Assembly (NCBI GenBank): GCA_963377175.1
Contig: CAUJNA010000579.1
Location: 1 to 64,000, forward strand
Direction of reading: 5' to 3'
Source of the DNA: Effrenium voratum
Taxonomy: Eukaryota > Sar > Dinophyceae > Suessiales > Symbiodiniaceae
Length of the DNA: 64,000 nt
A model generated the notes under the pieces. That model was given only the letters and a program-made list of their open reading frames with translations, had not been told where the DNA came from and did not search any database. The position numbers and the translations under genes are program-made. Of the stretch, positions 17,625 to 26,531 are shown one piece after another; positions within the stretch are counted from its first letter, which is position 1, and each line of letters opens with the position of its first letter.

Positions 17625-20420
17625 TTATGCATACCTGTCTCCAACGGACAGTCTGTGGGTACGTCGACGGAACTCCTCGTCCAAATTCTTTTGGGCTTCT
17701 CGCGCCCGGACACACTTCTTGTGAGGATCTTCTGGTATCCAATGCCCCTTTCGTAGGCACCAATCCAGCAGAGGTGTGTCGCATTTATTTGGGTCAGTGG
17801 CTGCAATAATGGCGCTCACATTCACCGTGTAACCATTCTTACCAAGGTTCAGGCCATCCCTCACGAACGATATATACTTACAGTTGAAAGCCAGGGCGAA
17901 GCATCTGTAAATTATATCACCCACCGGGTGCACGCGGTCCTTGACCAGGAGCTTCATTTCGTCTTTGGTGACGTCGAGGATTCCCGCTGCAATCCACAGC
18001 TTGTAGAATATGTATAGCCCCTCGCACTTGCACACCATCATACGAATGTATTCACCACGCTCCTCAACCGACTGGAAGGTCCTTGACCGAACATTCTGAG
18101 ATTGAGAAATCTTCAGTTCCGTTGACGGCAACAGGATCCCTTCCTGATCGTGATCAGTAATGTTGGGGTACTTCGTGAAGTCGTTGTGGTAAGGGCAGCC
18201 TGGCCTCCCTTCGAGCGCGGCATCAACCGTTCTCTTTTCACCACCTTCGAACATCCCCCACATCTTTGACATCTGCAGTGCGATGAATCCCGCCATGTAT
18301 TGAGCTTCGCGTGGCTCATCAAGGCAAATCGCCATCCGCTGGGTATTTATTATATCCCGCGATGTCAAATCAGTGTCGCGGTATTGCCAACCGCCATCTT
18401 CCTCCTCAGACATGTAGCCGGATGTATACCCTTGCGTGTCCATGTTGTCTTCTTCAGGAACGTCCTCCGCTTCATCATCCTCTTCCTGTGCTGCCGCATC
18501 ATGGTTGGCTTCGTCTTGTGCTCGCCTGGCATCACCCGAGACATTGGGCCTTTGGTGGTCCTCGTCGTCGTCGGAACTGATGTGGATGTAGAATCTCCCG
18601 GTAGAGATCAATTGCGCTCCACATTCCAGGCACACACAAAAGCATGTGGGAAGCGCGGTCGCACATGACGGACATATCCGGCACCTCAGTCCTTCCCATG
18701 TCTCGTCATTCAGGATGACGACTTTGCTGACTTCGTCCCTGACCTCGCTGATCTGTGCATCGAACTCCTCCATCTTGTTTTGTCGAAATAGTTCGCATGC
18801 ACGATCGACCATGTCTTTGATGTAGTGCAGATTGTCGGCGCCTGCCTCGGTCTCAGGCATCCTCTCGTTGATCTTCGCGACGTTCTGGAGGAATATCGCA
18901 GCCGATTCCTGGGAGGAATTGACGAAACCCGGACAGATCTCGTTTTCCACACATTTTGAGTACGCTCGCTTCACGTCCCCGTACTCCAGGCATTTCCCTC
19001 CCTTGCTTTTGCCAATCCAAATGGACTTGACCTCATAGAACGGGATCACGTCAAAGACCATGAGTGTCCCATTTGCCGCGACTCCAGCTCCATACCGCGC
19101 AAGGGTTGCACTGGGAATGTAGATGATCGCAATTGGATCCCCCGACTTTACGTTTCGTAGCGTCACCTTCGTTGCTACGTTCATCTCATCCCATGGAGCA
19201 AATGCTCCGAAGTGCAATGCTAGCCTGTTTCCGCCATCGATCCCGCCGGGGACTAGCCCACAGCGGACGATGCCTGGCAGGTTTTCCACATACGTCACAT
19301 GGAATGCTCCTCCGAGAGTGTCACCCATTCTTGCAGAATACCTATTTGCCAGTGCGGATGAGCTCATGAATCCAAAATCACTGTGACCAGTTGTGACTCG
19401 GATGCACCAAGGTCTGTACCATCCATCGCATCTGTTGAACATCCTATCGATGTCATCCCGATCCAGGCCAGCATGGTTCATCTCCTCCCTGGCCGCCTTC
19501 ATGTCATTCGGGTTCATGACGCTTGGAAACCTTGCTGCCAGGACCTGAAACCTCGATTTCTTTTGTCCAGACTCCTGCCACTTGATCACCTCCATGATGC
19601 CCATGTATCGTTTTGCTCTCGCAGTTGAGGGTGGGAATATGTCGTTGTTGCGGTCATCAATGACCGCGTCGATGTCAACCCATCCACCTTCATCGCATCT
19701 GAAAACACTTCCTCGGCAATTGCCGATTTTGTGTCGAAGGACTCTGCATAGGTTGTGAGATAGCTGGTTCGCTTGATCTTTCGAAGCGAATACCGAGCGA
19801 TCGTCGCCAATCTTGCATAGCGGAGCACCGTCAAAAGGAGCAACGCAGAAATTGATGCTCTTGCCAAGCTGCATCACATCCACCTGCTCAAGATTGGTAC
19901 CCTTGGGAAAGTATTTGGGGTCAACAATAGATGCGTACGCCCATGGCATATGCACATCGCTCACGTCGCCGAATTTCGGGATGTAGTATGGGATGGTGTC
20001 ACACCCACGTTCAAGTGCTGCCTTGAACGTTCTGTGGTCCCCACACGGATTGTAGGTGAGATCCACGCCACCGCGCTGTAGCTCTCCTCCCTCAGCCGTG
20101 TCAGCCATCTCCACCAGGTTGATGGTATAGCTATACATTTCTATTGTTTCTTTCCCTTCTTGTCCTCCTTTCTTGTGTTCCTTGGATGTTGATGAGGACG
20201 GCTCCTCCGTATCCCCCATTTCTTCATCCGAGGAAACATGATCGCTGCTGAGAAGCTCACAGATCTTCTTCATCGCCTTCTCATTCCCAGCGGCCTCCTC
20301 ATAGTTCTTGCAGTCGCCGTCGTGGGCCAGGTTCGCGCATTTCATGCAAATTCCCATCTCTCCCATGCACTTTTCCATTGAGACCAGGAACTCGAGTGCG
20401 GCTTTCCGCCCATCGATCAC
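17625..20420 (-). CDS. Retroelement-encoded protein with Tpt1/KptA RNA 2'-phosphotransferase domain (931 codons)
   Basis: Tpt1/KptA removes a 2'-phosphate from RNA using NAD+. Domain features in order: LSHNLCRVLRHK (residues 220-231; family LSxxLxxxLRHK), DEGGWVDIDAVI (243-254; family GWxxxDxLI), CIRVTTGHS (339-347; family IRAxQGHS), FHVTYVENLPGIVRCGLVPG (373-392; family HGTxxxxxxxIxxxGL), GNRLALHF (398-405; family RxHVHLS) and DPIAIIYI (428-435). The LRH pair and later Arg residues expected for catalysis are present. The HGT is HVT, and about 60 residues are inserted between the two halves. A Cys-rich zinc-ribbon-like segment (CRICPSC...CLEC), an acidic linker and a C-terminal region of about 250 residues follow. 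The first codon at 20420 is GTG in an open frame, so this is probably part of a longer polyprotein. It lies between RNase H and the 3' LTR. RNA repair, tRNA-primer processing or ADP-ribosyl transfer are possible roles (inference). Confidence 0.75.
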   Translation of the reverse strand: MIDGRKAALEFLVSMEKCMGEMGICMKCANLAHDGDCKNYEEAAGNEKAMKKICELLSSDHVSSDEEMGDTEEPSSSTSKEHKKGGQEGKETIEMYSYTINLVEMADTAEGGELQRGGVDLTYNPCGDHRTFKAALERGCDTIPYYIPKFGDVSDVHMPWAYASIVDPKYFPKGTNLEQVDVMQLGKSINFCVAPFDGAPLCKIGDDRSVFASKDQANQLSHNLCRVLRHKIGNCRGSVFRCDEGGWVDIDAVIDDRNNDIFPPSTARAKRYMGIMEVIKWQESGQKKSRFQVLAARFPSVMNPNDMKAAREEMNHAGLDRDDIDRMFNRCDGWYRPWCIRVTTGHSDFGFMSSSALANRYSARMGDTLGGAFHVTYVENLPGIVRCGLVPGGIDGGNRLALHFGAFAPWDEMNVATKVTLRNVKSGDPIAIIYIPSATLARYGAGVAANGTLMVFDVIPFYEVKSIWIGKSKGGKCLEYGDVKRAYSKCVENEICPGFVNSSQESAAIFLQNVAKINERMPETEAGADNLHYIKDMVDRACELFRQNKMEEFDAQISEVRDEVSKVVILNDETWEGLRCRICPSCATALPTCFCVCLECGAQLISTGRFYIHISSDDDEDHQRPNVSGDARRAQDEANHDAAAQEEDDEAEDVPEEDNMDTQGYTSGYMSEEEDGGWQYRDTDLTSRDIINTQRMAICLDEPREAQYMAGFIALQMSKMWGMFEGGEKRTVDAALEGRPGCPYHNDFTKYPNITDHDQEGILLPSTELKISQSQNVRSRTFQSVEERGEYIRMMVCKCEGLYIFYKLWIAAGILDVTKDEMKLLVKDRVHPVGDIIYRCFALAFNCKYISFVRDGLNLGKNGYTVNVSAIIAATDPNKCDTPLLDWCLRKGHWIPEDPHKKCVRAREAQKNLDEEFRRRTHRLSVGDRYA

Positions 20421-20977
20421 TCGCTGCTTCTTCTCTTCTTTCTCGACGTTGGGCTGAGAGCTTCGGCTCGGGTCTGGTACTTAACCAAGTCACCTTCACT
20501 CTCTGTTGCCTTCCTCTTGGACCCTTGGGTGGCATGCTCGGTCGTCAGGGATCGCGGATGTCTGGGCTTGATCTTGTTCATGATGTCCAGCACTTCTCTC
20601 GTGGGCGCACCGAGCTGGGCGGATGGCTTGTTCCGCTTTCGGTTCTGGCCCGTCGTGTGGCTCACGTTCCCGGCGAGGTGTCGCACGATTGACTGCTCAA
20701 ACTCCCTCTTGATCTTCCATGCATCTCTCCACAATGGAAGTTCGTGCTGAAAGTACGACATCACCGCAAAGACTCCCAATATCATCTCGACGACGTCTCC
20801 CAAGGACTCCTCATTCGTCGTCTGTCCCAGGAGGTCATGCATCGTCCCCTGATCAAGCACGCTCTTGATCCAGGATGAACAGGCCACGTTGCCAAGATCC
20901 TTGTCTATCACAAAGATGGAGGTCCTCTCTTCAACTCCCTCGGAATTCTTGCACGTGATCACATCCGGGATGCACAC
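20417..20977 (-). CDS. Retroelement accessory polyprotein, segment with basic C-terminus
   Basis: This minus-strand block continues the upstream block (its IPDVITCKNSEGVEERTSIF follows the 21159-20959 frame) and runs into the Tpt1-domain block through a frame change at about 20420. It has a folded-looking first half (FVIDKDLGNVACSSWIKSVL) and a Lys/Arg/Ser-rich tail resembling a nuclear localisation region (SKRKATESEGD; SRKKRRSSE). Function unknown. I read it as an internal piece of one large accessory polyprotein broken by single-base shifts, not as a separate gene. Confidence 0.5.
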   Translation of the reverse strand: MCIPDVITCKNSEGVEERTSIFVIDKDLGNVACSSWIKSVLDQGTMHDLLGQTTNEESLGDVVEMILGVFAVMSYFQHELPLWRDAWKIKREFEQSIVRHLAGNVSHTTGQNRKRNKPSAQLGAPTREVLDIMNKIKPRHPRSLTTEHATQGSKRKATESEGDLVKYQTRAEALSPTSRKKRRSSE

Positions 20978-20995
20978 AATTGTTTCCCGTGACCG

Positions 20996-23299
20996 TTATT
21001 GTAGAACTGCGCTGCCTGATCCACTGTCATGCTCACGAAGCCCATGTGGGATAGCTCCTTCTTCAACTTGGAATATGCAAGTTCCCGTATAATCGTGGTC
21101 ATGGCCTGAACATTGTTGACGTCCACCATGAGATGTTGAAGATCTGGGATTGCAACCATGCATTCTTTCTTCGAAAAGTCGCGTATACAGTTTCCTCCCC
21201 TCGGTTGATCTCACAACACCGTTCGTATCCGCATTCCAGTTCGCGCAACAGTTCACGCAAGAAGTGGGATTGAATTTAGAGTTTGACCCGAGCACCTTCG
21301 ACTTGTTCATCTGCATCTCTTTCACACAAAGTTCGCAGATTAACTCACTGAGCTCGGTGACCGCGTACCATCGAAGACGTTGATCGCTGACATCGGTGTT
21401 CCCAAACGCATCTTGTCCGCCGTGCCCTTCATCCTGCCGTTCTTGCCTCCGTTTCGATTGAGCAGTGAAAGTCGGCTTGTACTCGAATTTCACCTTCGAC
21501 TCCTCCATGTTCTTCGGGATATTGAATCGAAGGTCGGGCTCGTTTATGCATGTCTCCTCCAGCTCACGCACGAACGCGTTGCTTGGCGCGATCACATCGA
21601 TGGATTTCTCCACCAACAATCGCTTCAAGAGGAAATGTTGCAGATTCGAGCTTCCAGGGATCTTGTAGTTCTTACCTGTGAGCGCGTGGGCAACGCGCCA
21701 CAGGCGATCGTTCTCGGTCACCAACGCGCCTGCCGCCTTGCAGATCTCGCTCACCTTGTTGGCGATCGTCCCCAAGTCCCCTCTTCCTCCATGGAAAGCT
21801 ACGTCGCGATTCACGCACACCACAACCAAGCCCTTGCATGTGTTGACAAGGTCGGATATCGTCTTTTGCAAGGAGTCAATGATGGGGTTGGCGGTCACCT
21901 GCCACCCACACCCCCTCATGCATACCCAGTCATAGAGCGACATCCAAATATGCACCGACACAGGTGAGTTGTCCATGTCTCGCCTCCGTCGTTCGACGAT
22001 GAGCTTGTCCAGTTTCTGCAATCGGGAGATGATGCTCGTCGTATCTGCGGACGAGGAGACTTGCTCACTCGAACCGTAGTACGATCTCTCCTCGATGTTT
22101 GTCCATCCCTGTTCGTTGACCATCATCTGGAAGGTCTTCGTGCTCCCTTTCGCATTGACAGCCCTCAGGGGCCAATCCAGGACCAAGAAGCTCTTCTTCT
22201 GAATCATCATGTCGCGAATCGTTGCCCCACCAAAGGGGCCCCTTTTCTGCTCCTTGATGATCCGGTTCAACCGTCCAGGTGCGTTGTCTGGGTTCTTCTC
22301 TGCCTGGATCAACGCGTTGATGGCTTTGGCGCCCGGAAGGCGTCCAGTACTCAAGCATCCTGTTTGGGCACACATGAAAGCATACAGCTGAAGCCATGCC
22401 GCATTCCCTTTTCCAACATAGGAAAGAATGATCTTCTCTGCGCTGGTCTTCTCTTCAAAATGTACCAACGAAGAAGTCAGGCATCTCAGCATACACTCCC
22501 AATATGTCGCGTTCTTCCCGTCTGCGAGACACGGCCCAAATACAGTCTGTATGATTGGGTACCCTGTGTTGGCGTCTATGTTGAACTTCACGTTGACAGT
22601 TGCGCCACTCAGAGTAATACCCCCTTCGAATGAGGTGTATGTGTCGAGTCCAGCAGTTGGGTTGATGATTGTCCATCTGTCATCATCACCACCGGAGTTC
22701 ATGCGGAATATGGAGTCGATGATCTCGTTGTCGATCTTGACGGCATCGCTTGCACACGACCCCCCACTTGAAGCTCCCTGCTGGGGGACTGGCCCACCAG
22801 AGGTTTGTCTCCTTTGCCCGGAGCTCGACGCCGACTTCTGCTGTCGCTCCGTCTTCTGCGGCGGCTCCGTCTTCGATGAACCCATTACCCACCACGTCGG
22901 CTCCTCTCCGATCGCGAAGTCCTCGGGGTACCTCTCCAGTTCCCTGTCGGCTTCGTTAACGGTGCAATAGGCGTTCTGGTAGAAGTCGATCACGTTGTCC
23001 TTCTCCGCCTTCTTTTCAATCTCCTTCAACCAGCTTACCCACTTGCGCCGATCTTGGTTCTCAGCGGCCCTGTCAGCCGCGTGTGGCGCCAAGCTGATGG
23101 AGTTAATGTTCATCGCAGGCAGCGTTGATTTGTAGATCATGTCGATGCACCACAGGAAGTTCCTGGCGACCCCGATCTCCCGATAGAGGTCCTTCAGTTC
23201 ATTCTTGTCCTGACGGAAATAGACTGTGTACGACTGATCCGTAGCATGCCTCTCCCCGACCAATGGCTGTAACCTCCTCATGATGAAGGAAACGCACAT
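20996..23299 (-). CDS. Retroelement accessory polyprotein, 767-codon segment of unknown function
   Basis: Long open minus-strand frame with good protein character. The N-terminal part (RHATDQSYTVYFRQDKNEL...) is helical, then comes a Ser/Gln/Lys linker with the 12-mer-encoded GPVPQQ. A region of about 350 residues follows (GYPIIQTVFGPCLADGKNAT, later VHIWMSLYDW and GLVVVCVNRDVAFHGGRGD), whose strand-helix pattern recalls hydrolase folds such as SGNH, but no catalytic set is certain. Four cysteines (ELC, SCVNCC) sit near the end. The last codons after about 21160 are out of frame; the true continuation is the frame 21159-20959 (IPDLQHLMVDVNNVQ). Start and 23199-23299 overlap indicate another frame shift. 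Confidence 0.55.
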   Translation of the reverse strand: MCVSFIMRRLQPLVGERHATDQSYTVYFRQDKNELKDLYREIGVARNFLWCIDMIYKSTLPAMNINSISLAPHAADRAAENQDRRKWVSWLKEIEKKAEKDNVIDFYQNAYCTVNEADRELERYPEDFAIGEEPTWWVMGSSKTEPPQKTERQQKSASSSGQRRQTSGGPVPQQGASSGGSCASDAVKIDNEIIDSIFRMNSGGDDDRWTIINPTAGLDTYTSFEGGITLSGATVNVKFNIDANTGYPIIQTVFGPCLADGKNATYWECMLRCLTSSLVHFEEKTSAEKIILSYVGKGNAAWLQLYAFMCAQTGCLSTGRLPGAKAINALIQAEKNPDNAPGRLNRIIKEQKRGPFGGATIRDMMIQKKSFLVLDWPLRAVNAKGSTKTFQMMVNEQGWTNIEERSYYGSSEQVSSSADTTSIISRLQKLDKLIVERRRRDMDNSPVSVHIWMSLYDWVCMRGCGWQVTANPIIDSLQKTISDLVNTCKGLVVVCVNRDVAFHGGRGDLGTIANKVSEICKAAGALVTENDRLWRVAHALTGKNYKIPGSSNLQHFLLKRLLVEKSIDVIAPSNAFVRELEETCINEPDLRFNIPKNMEESKVKFEYKPTFTAQSKRRQERQDEGHGGQDAFGNTDVSDQRLRWYAVTELSELICELCVKEMQMNKSKVLGSNSKFNPTSCVNCCANWNADTNGVVRSTEGRKLYTRLFEERMHGCNPRSSTSHGGRQQCSGHDHDYTGTCIFQVEEGAIPHGLREHDSGSGSAVLQ

Positions 23300-23963
23300 G
23301 AGCGAGTTGATCTATGCACGCGTCAGAGATGTCGCTGGGGGTTGACCCACAGATCGTCCAGTGCAAAAGGTTGCGCTGGTGAGCTCTTTCATCTCTTCTC
23401 ATTGCGTACGCGAGGTTCTTCATCAACGCGCGCAGCTCATTTTGGTAGGTCAGCCCAAGGTCCCAATTCTTCTGGTAGTCGTCTCTTGAGCCACGACCAT
23501 AGAAGTCAAGCTTGGGAGCCTTGATCACGCTCAACGTGAATACTTTCCCCCAGTTTCGATCTCTGAATTTCGAAACTCTTCGATCGTGCCTTTCAAATTC
23601 TGCGGTCGTCAGAAACTCCTCGGAGCTCCTCCACCTTCTCGATGACGAGGTTCTGGTTGGTTCATCGCTGATGAACTCCTTGTATACTTCCCCGACCGGA
23701 GTGTCTTGGTGGAACGCAGCTATGAAAGACCGCTCTTCATTGTCCTCGACCACACCTGTTGCGAGATCCCAAATATCTGCGATGGATCTCAACATATCTG
23801 CCCCTTCGATGCAATACTTGGTGACGTTGAGCAGTTCAGGGTTCTTTGCTAGCAGCGATGCCTCACCGCAAAGCTGGTTCAGCGCCGCCACAATCTTCTT
23901 CCCTTTGCTACAGAATTCTCTCCAACAGTTGTCCGAAAACTTTACTAATAAACTCCAATGCAA
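23199..23963 (-). CDS. Retroelement accessory polyprotein, 254-codon helical segment
   Basis: Open minus-strand frame continuing from 24093-23908 (CVKWIEDIGVPAIYAYSAYY) after a frame change and passing to the 767-codon block near 23290. Contains WREFCSKGKKIVAALNQLCG and a basic middle (RRVSKFRDRNWGKVF). No recognised domain. The true protein probably leaves this frame near 23290, because the last residues (VHSLFPSGQE) coincide with better coding in the next frame. Confidence 0.5.
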   Translation of the reverse strand: MHWSLLVKFSDNCWREFCSKGKKIVAALNQLCGEASLLAKNPELLNVTKYCIEGADMLRSIADIWDLATGVVEDNEERSFIAAFHQDTPVGEVYKEFISDEPTRTSSSRRWRSSEEFLTTAEFERHDRRVSKFRDRNWGKVFTLSVIKAPKLDFYGRGSRDDYQKNWDLGLTYQNELRALMKNLAYAMRRDERAHQRNLLHWTICGSTPSDISDACIDQLAHVRFLHHEEVTAIGRGEACYGSVVHSLFPSGQE

Positions 23964-25072
23964 CCCTCATGGATTGCCCTTCTCCTTTCATCATTCCGCG
24001 GCACTTGGCAGAGTAATACGCTGAGTAGGCGTAGATAGCGGGGACGCCAATGTCCTCGATCCACTTCACGCATAGACCCAGGTCGCTGCCCATTGGGGAT
24101 TCTTTTGCCCTCCTCGATGGCGTTCTTCACGAGGTTCCCCAAGAATATTGCCGCTTGCCTGGATTTCCCAACAGGCACGCAGAAGAATTCATTCGTGTTG
24201 ACGACGGTCGCATTGGCAGTCATCTTGATGATATTCTCCAGAACCGGGAAAACCCAAAATAGGCAGCTGCAAACAAAGCCACAGAACAGTCCCAATAAGC
24301 GCCCAGCTTCTAATTGAGGTGCGGGACTGGCCCAACTCCTCTTCGAAACTTGGGGTTCGGGACTAGCCCAGCTCCCCGTTGGCACCAGAGGTTCGGGACT
24401 AGCCCAGCTCCTCGGTGGTACCGTCGGGGTGGTGCGAATCTCACACGCAGCAGCTTGATGCTTCCGCGATCTCCCTCGCGTAATGCAAGCAAGAGCGAGT
24501 TTCAATGGTGCCGGCTGAAGGCACTTTGCTCGAGCACGAAAACGACGGAGGATCACACCCACAATTAACGATGTGTACAACTGGGTTTCCTTGGTTTCCC
24601 GACCGGCACAAGGTCCATGCTCATGGTTCCCATTACACTTCTTAGACAACGAGCTGCCAAGGTCAAAGTTCCACGAAACGACTCTCCATGGTTTCTTGAT
24701 TGGCATGGGTTTCTTCGCATACCTTTGCTTCAAGCCATAGCGACACCCATCAAACTCATGACTAATGCCATCATGAACAACCTCATGCAGTCTCTCATCC
24801 TTCCAATAATCGCAACTTCCAGGCAACTCAAACAAAATCGCAGCGCGTTTCGTCATGGCATGCCGTTTGATTTCAACGAACCGTTCAAACAATTTCCAAA
24901 ATTCCTTCTGTTTGGCCTCGATTTTCTCTGCGGTGTCAACTCCGCGAGTCTTGTTGAGGCGTGCCCATGATGATCCCCCCGTGCAAGGCCCGGCGAAGAA
25001 CAACAAATCGGAAGGTTTAGTAAGCACATGTCTAGCGATTCTCCCCCCGTACTCGCTCAGAAAGTAAGTCAT
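23945..25072 (-). CDS. Retroelement accessory segment with PCTGGSxW domain and 12-residue repeats
   Basis: Follows RNase H through a frame change at about 25060 (DLLSE to YGGRIARHVL). The first 160 residues hold LLFFAGPCTGGSSWARLN, then LFELPGSCDYWKDERL, DGCRYGLKQ and PIKKPWRVVSW, with Cys/His near the end (CNGNHEHGPCAG). The PC...ELP spacing loosely recalls motifs IV and VI of cytosine methyltransferases, but no motif I is visible. From memory, similar PCTGG blocks accompany other dinoflagellate copia polyproteins; this is unverified. Three 12-residue repeats of the SWASPEP type follow (24312-24430), then a hydrophobic helix. The last 40 codons are probably out of frame; the correct frame is 24093-23908. 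Confidence 0.55.
   Translation of the reverse strand: MTYFLSEYGGRIARHVLTKPSDLLFFAGPCTGGSSWARLNKTRGVDTAEKIEAKQKEFWKLFERFVEIKRHAMTKRAAILFELPGSCDYWKDERLHEVVHDGISHEFDGCRYGLKQRYAKKPMPIKKPWRVVSWNFDLGSSLSKKCNGNHEHGPCAGRETKETQLYTSLIVGVILRRFRARAKCLQPAPLKLALACITRGRSRKHQAAACEIRTTPTVPPRSWASPEPLVPTGSWASPEPQVSKRSWASPAPQLEAGRLLGLFCGFVCSCLFWVFPVLENIIKMTANATVVNTNEFFCVPVGKSRQAAIFLGNLVKNAIEEGKRIPNGQRPGSMREVDRGHWRPRYLRLLSVLLCQVPRNDERRRAIHEGCIGVY
24312..24430. repeat. 36-bp tandem repeat, three copies
   Basis: Copies of GGGACT(A/G)GCCCA start at 24323, 24359 and 24395, an exact 36-bp period. It encodes a 12-residue SWASPEP repeat. Confidence 0.8.
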
Positions 25073-26531
25073 CGACCAAAGTGATGGTCACGACCTGCGG
25101 CCCGTTATGTCGGGCAAGGGCAGTGAACCAGTTACGCGGTTCGGAACATGCCATCAGCACAATAGGCCGAGCCAAGTCAACACTGTACAAGGTGACGACT
25201 GTGCGAGTTCTCATACCAGGAAGCGAGACATGTACCGGAGCTTTAAGCACACCACCGTCATGTTTAACCATCGCGAGCTCAATACCCGGCGCTAACTGTG
25301 GTTGGTGCTTCACCGCAATGCGATACGGAACAAAACAACGACCAGGAACAAGTTGCTCATGATTGGTATGCAGGCAACGCATAAGAAGCTTCAACCGGAG
25401 CAAAGTTTCCAAAGCAAGGTCATTGACACAATTGAATTCAATGCGCTCTTTCGACAGTTCTTCAACGAATGCGGCCAGCACGGACTGCATGTCAACATCC
25501 CCGGACCCAACATGAATTGGTCGTGGTCGTGGAGATTGTGCCCGCGCCGGTACAGCAACCGGTACGGGATGAAACTGCCACACTGCGCGTTCAACCCACC
25601 CATCAATCCGTGCACACTGTAACCCAGGGTCAACCCTATCCTCAACCTTGAGCCATGACCCGTTCCTCAGAAACCAAGTGGAGCGAAGCCACTTGCTCCC
25701 GAATGGTGTCACAACCGCGAGTGGAGGTTTCACACGCATCAATCTGGGTCCTTTAGCAACGACAACCGGATCATGTCCTTCATGCTCGTGCAATCCCTCT
25801 TTGGATGTCAAGCCGGACCACCACAGGTCCGGGGGCATGATCGGAATGTGTGTGTATGGAAATGTGGGAACTCCGTCAACCGTTCCCGAAGCAGTCTGCA
25901 TGGTCCCTTTTATGGGATCACACGTAGGTGTGAGCGCCTTGAGGGTATCCGAGTCAGACAGCAAGCTCGGGTCGAGTAGACCAATCTGCAAACATGCATG
26001 CTTCCATTTGCGTCCATCATTGAACGCCTTGGTGTAGATGTCAGCCGCCATTCTGTCGGTGACCTCATACGCCAAATGCATGTAATCACGTGTGAACATC
26101 TCATGCATCCACGAAATGCAAACACCATGGCTTCTCTCAAGGTGGCGCATCGTGGGGTTTCTCCCCGATCGCACGACACCGATCATAGCCTTGTTATCGT
26201 CATAGAACACAAAGTTCGGTGACTTCTTGAGAATCCGCTGCAACAACTTCAGGGCGGGTATACCCATGGTTCTCATGGCAACATCGGCCGCAACTATTTC
26301 GGCCTCAGGAGTTGAGTGACTCACACAACCCTGTCTTTTTGAGCTGCCAGACAACGGAAACCGAGTATTAGGCCCTTGTATATTCAAGTGTCCATCGGAG
26401 GTGGAACGTAGCGAGTCGACACATCCTGCAAAGTCTGCGTCCGCATACAAGGCCAAGCGCACATCATCCATGGAGTCTCCGACCCAACCGACCATGCGCC
26501 AATGTTTCGTATGATGTACATAGCACATCAA
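25032..26531 (-). CDS. Copia RNase H and C-terminal linker
   Basis: RNase H of a copia polyprotein, degrading RNA in RNA-DNA hybrids. The first residues LMCYVHHTKHWR and VGDSMDDVRLALYADADFAG match the end of reverse transcriptase and the first catalytic Asp (D31/D33). STPEAEIVAA carries the catalytic Glu (about 76-78), FYDDNKA the next Asp (111-112), and HLERSHGVCISWMHE the final helix, then DRMAADIYTKAF, typical of copia ends. It overlaps the reverse-transcriptase block in another frame at 26528-26531, a one-base shift. After RNase H come about 300 residues without a recognised domain, leading into the accessory region. Confidence 0.85.
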   Translation of the reverse strand: MMCYVHHTKHWRMVGWVGDSMDDVRLALYADADFAGCVDSLRSTSDGHLNIQGPNTRFPLSGSSKRQGCVSHSTPEAEIVAADVAMRTMGIPALKLLQRILKKSPNFVFYDDNKAMIGVVRSGRNPTMRHLERSHGVCISWMHEMFTRDYMHLAYEVTDRMAADIYTKAFNDGRKWKHACLQIGLLDPSLLSDSDTLKALTPTCDPIKGTMQTASGTVDGVPTFPYTHIPIMPPDLWWSGLTSKEGLHEHEGHDPVVVAKGPRLMRVKPPLAVVTPFGSKWLRSTWFLRNGSWLKVEDRVDPGLQCARIDGWVERAVWQFHPVPVAVPARAQSPRPRPIHVGSGDVDMQSVLAAFVEELSKERIEFNCVNDLALETLLRLKLLMRCLHTNHEQLVPGRCFVPYRIAVKHQPQLAPGIELAMVKHDGGVLKAPVHVSLPGMRTRTVVTLYSVDLARPIVLMACSEPRNWFTALARHNGPQVVTITLVDDLLSERVRGENR

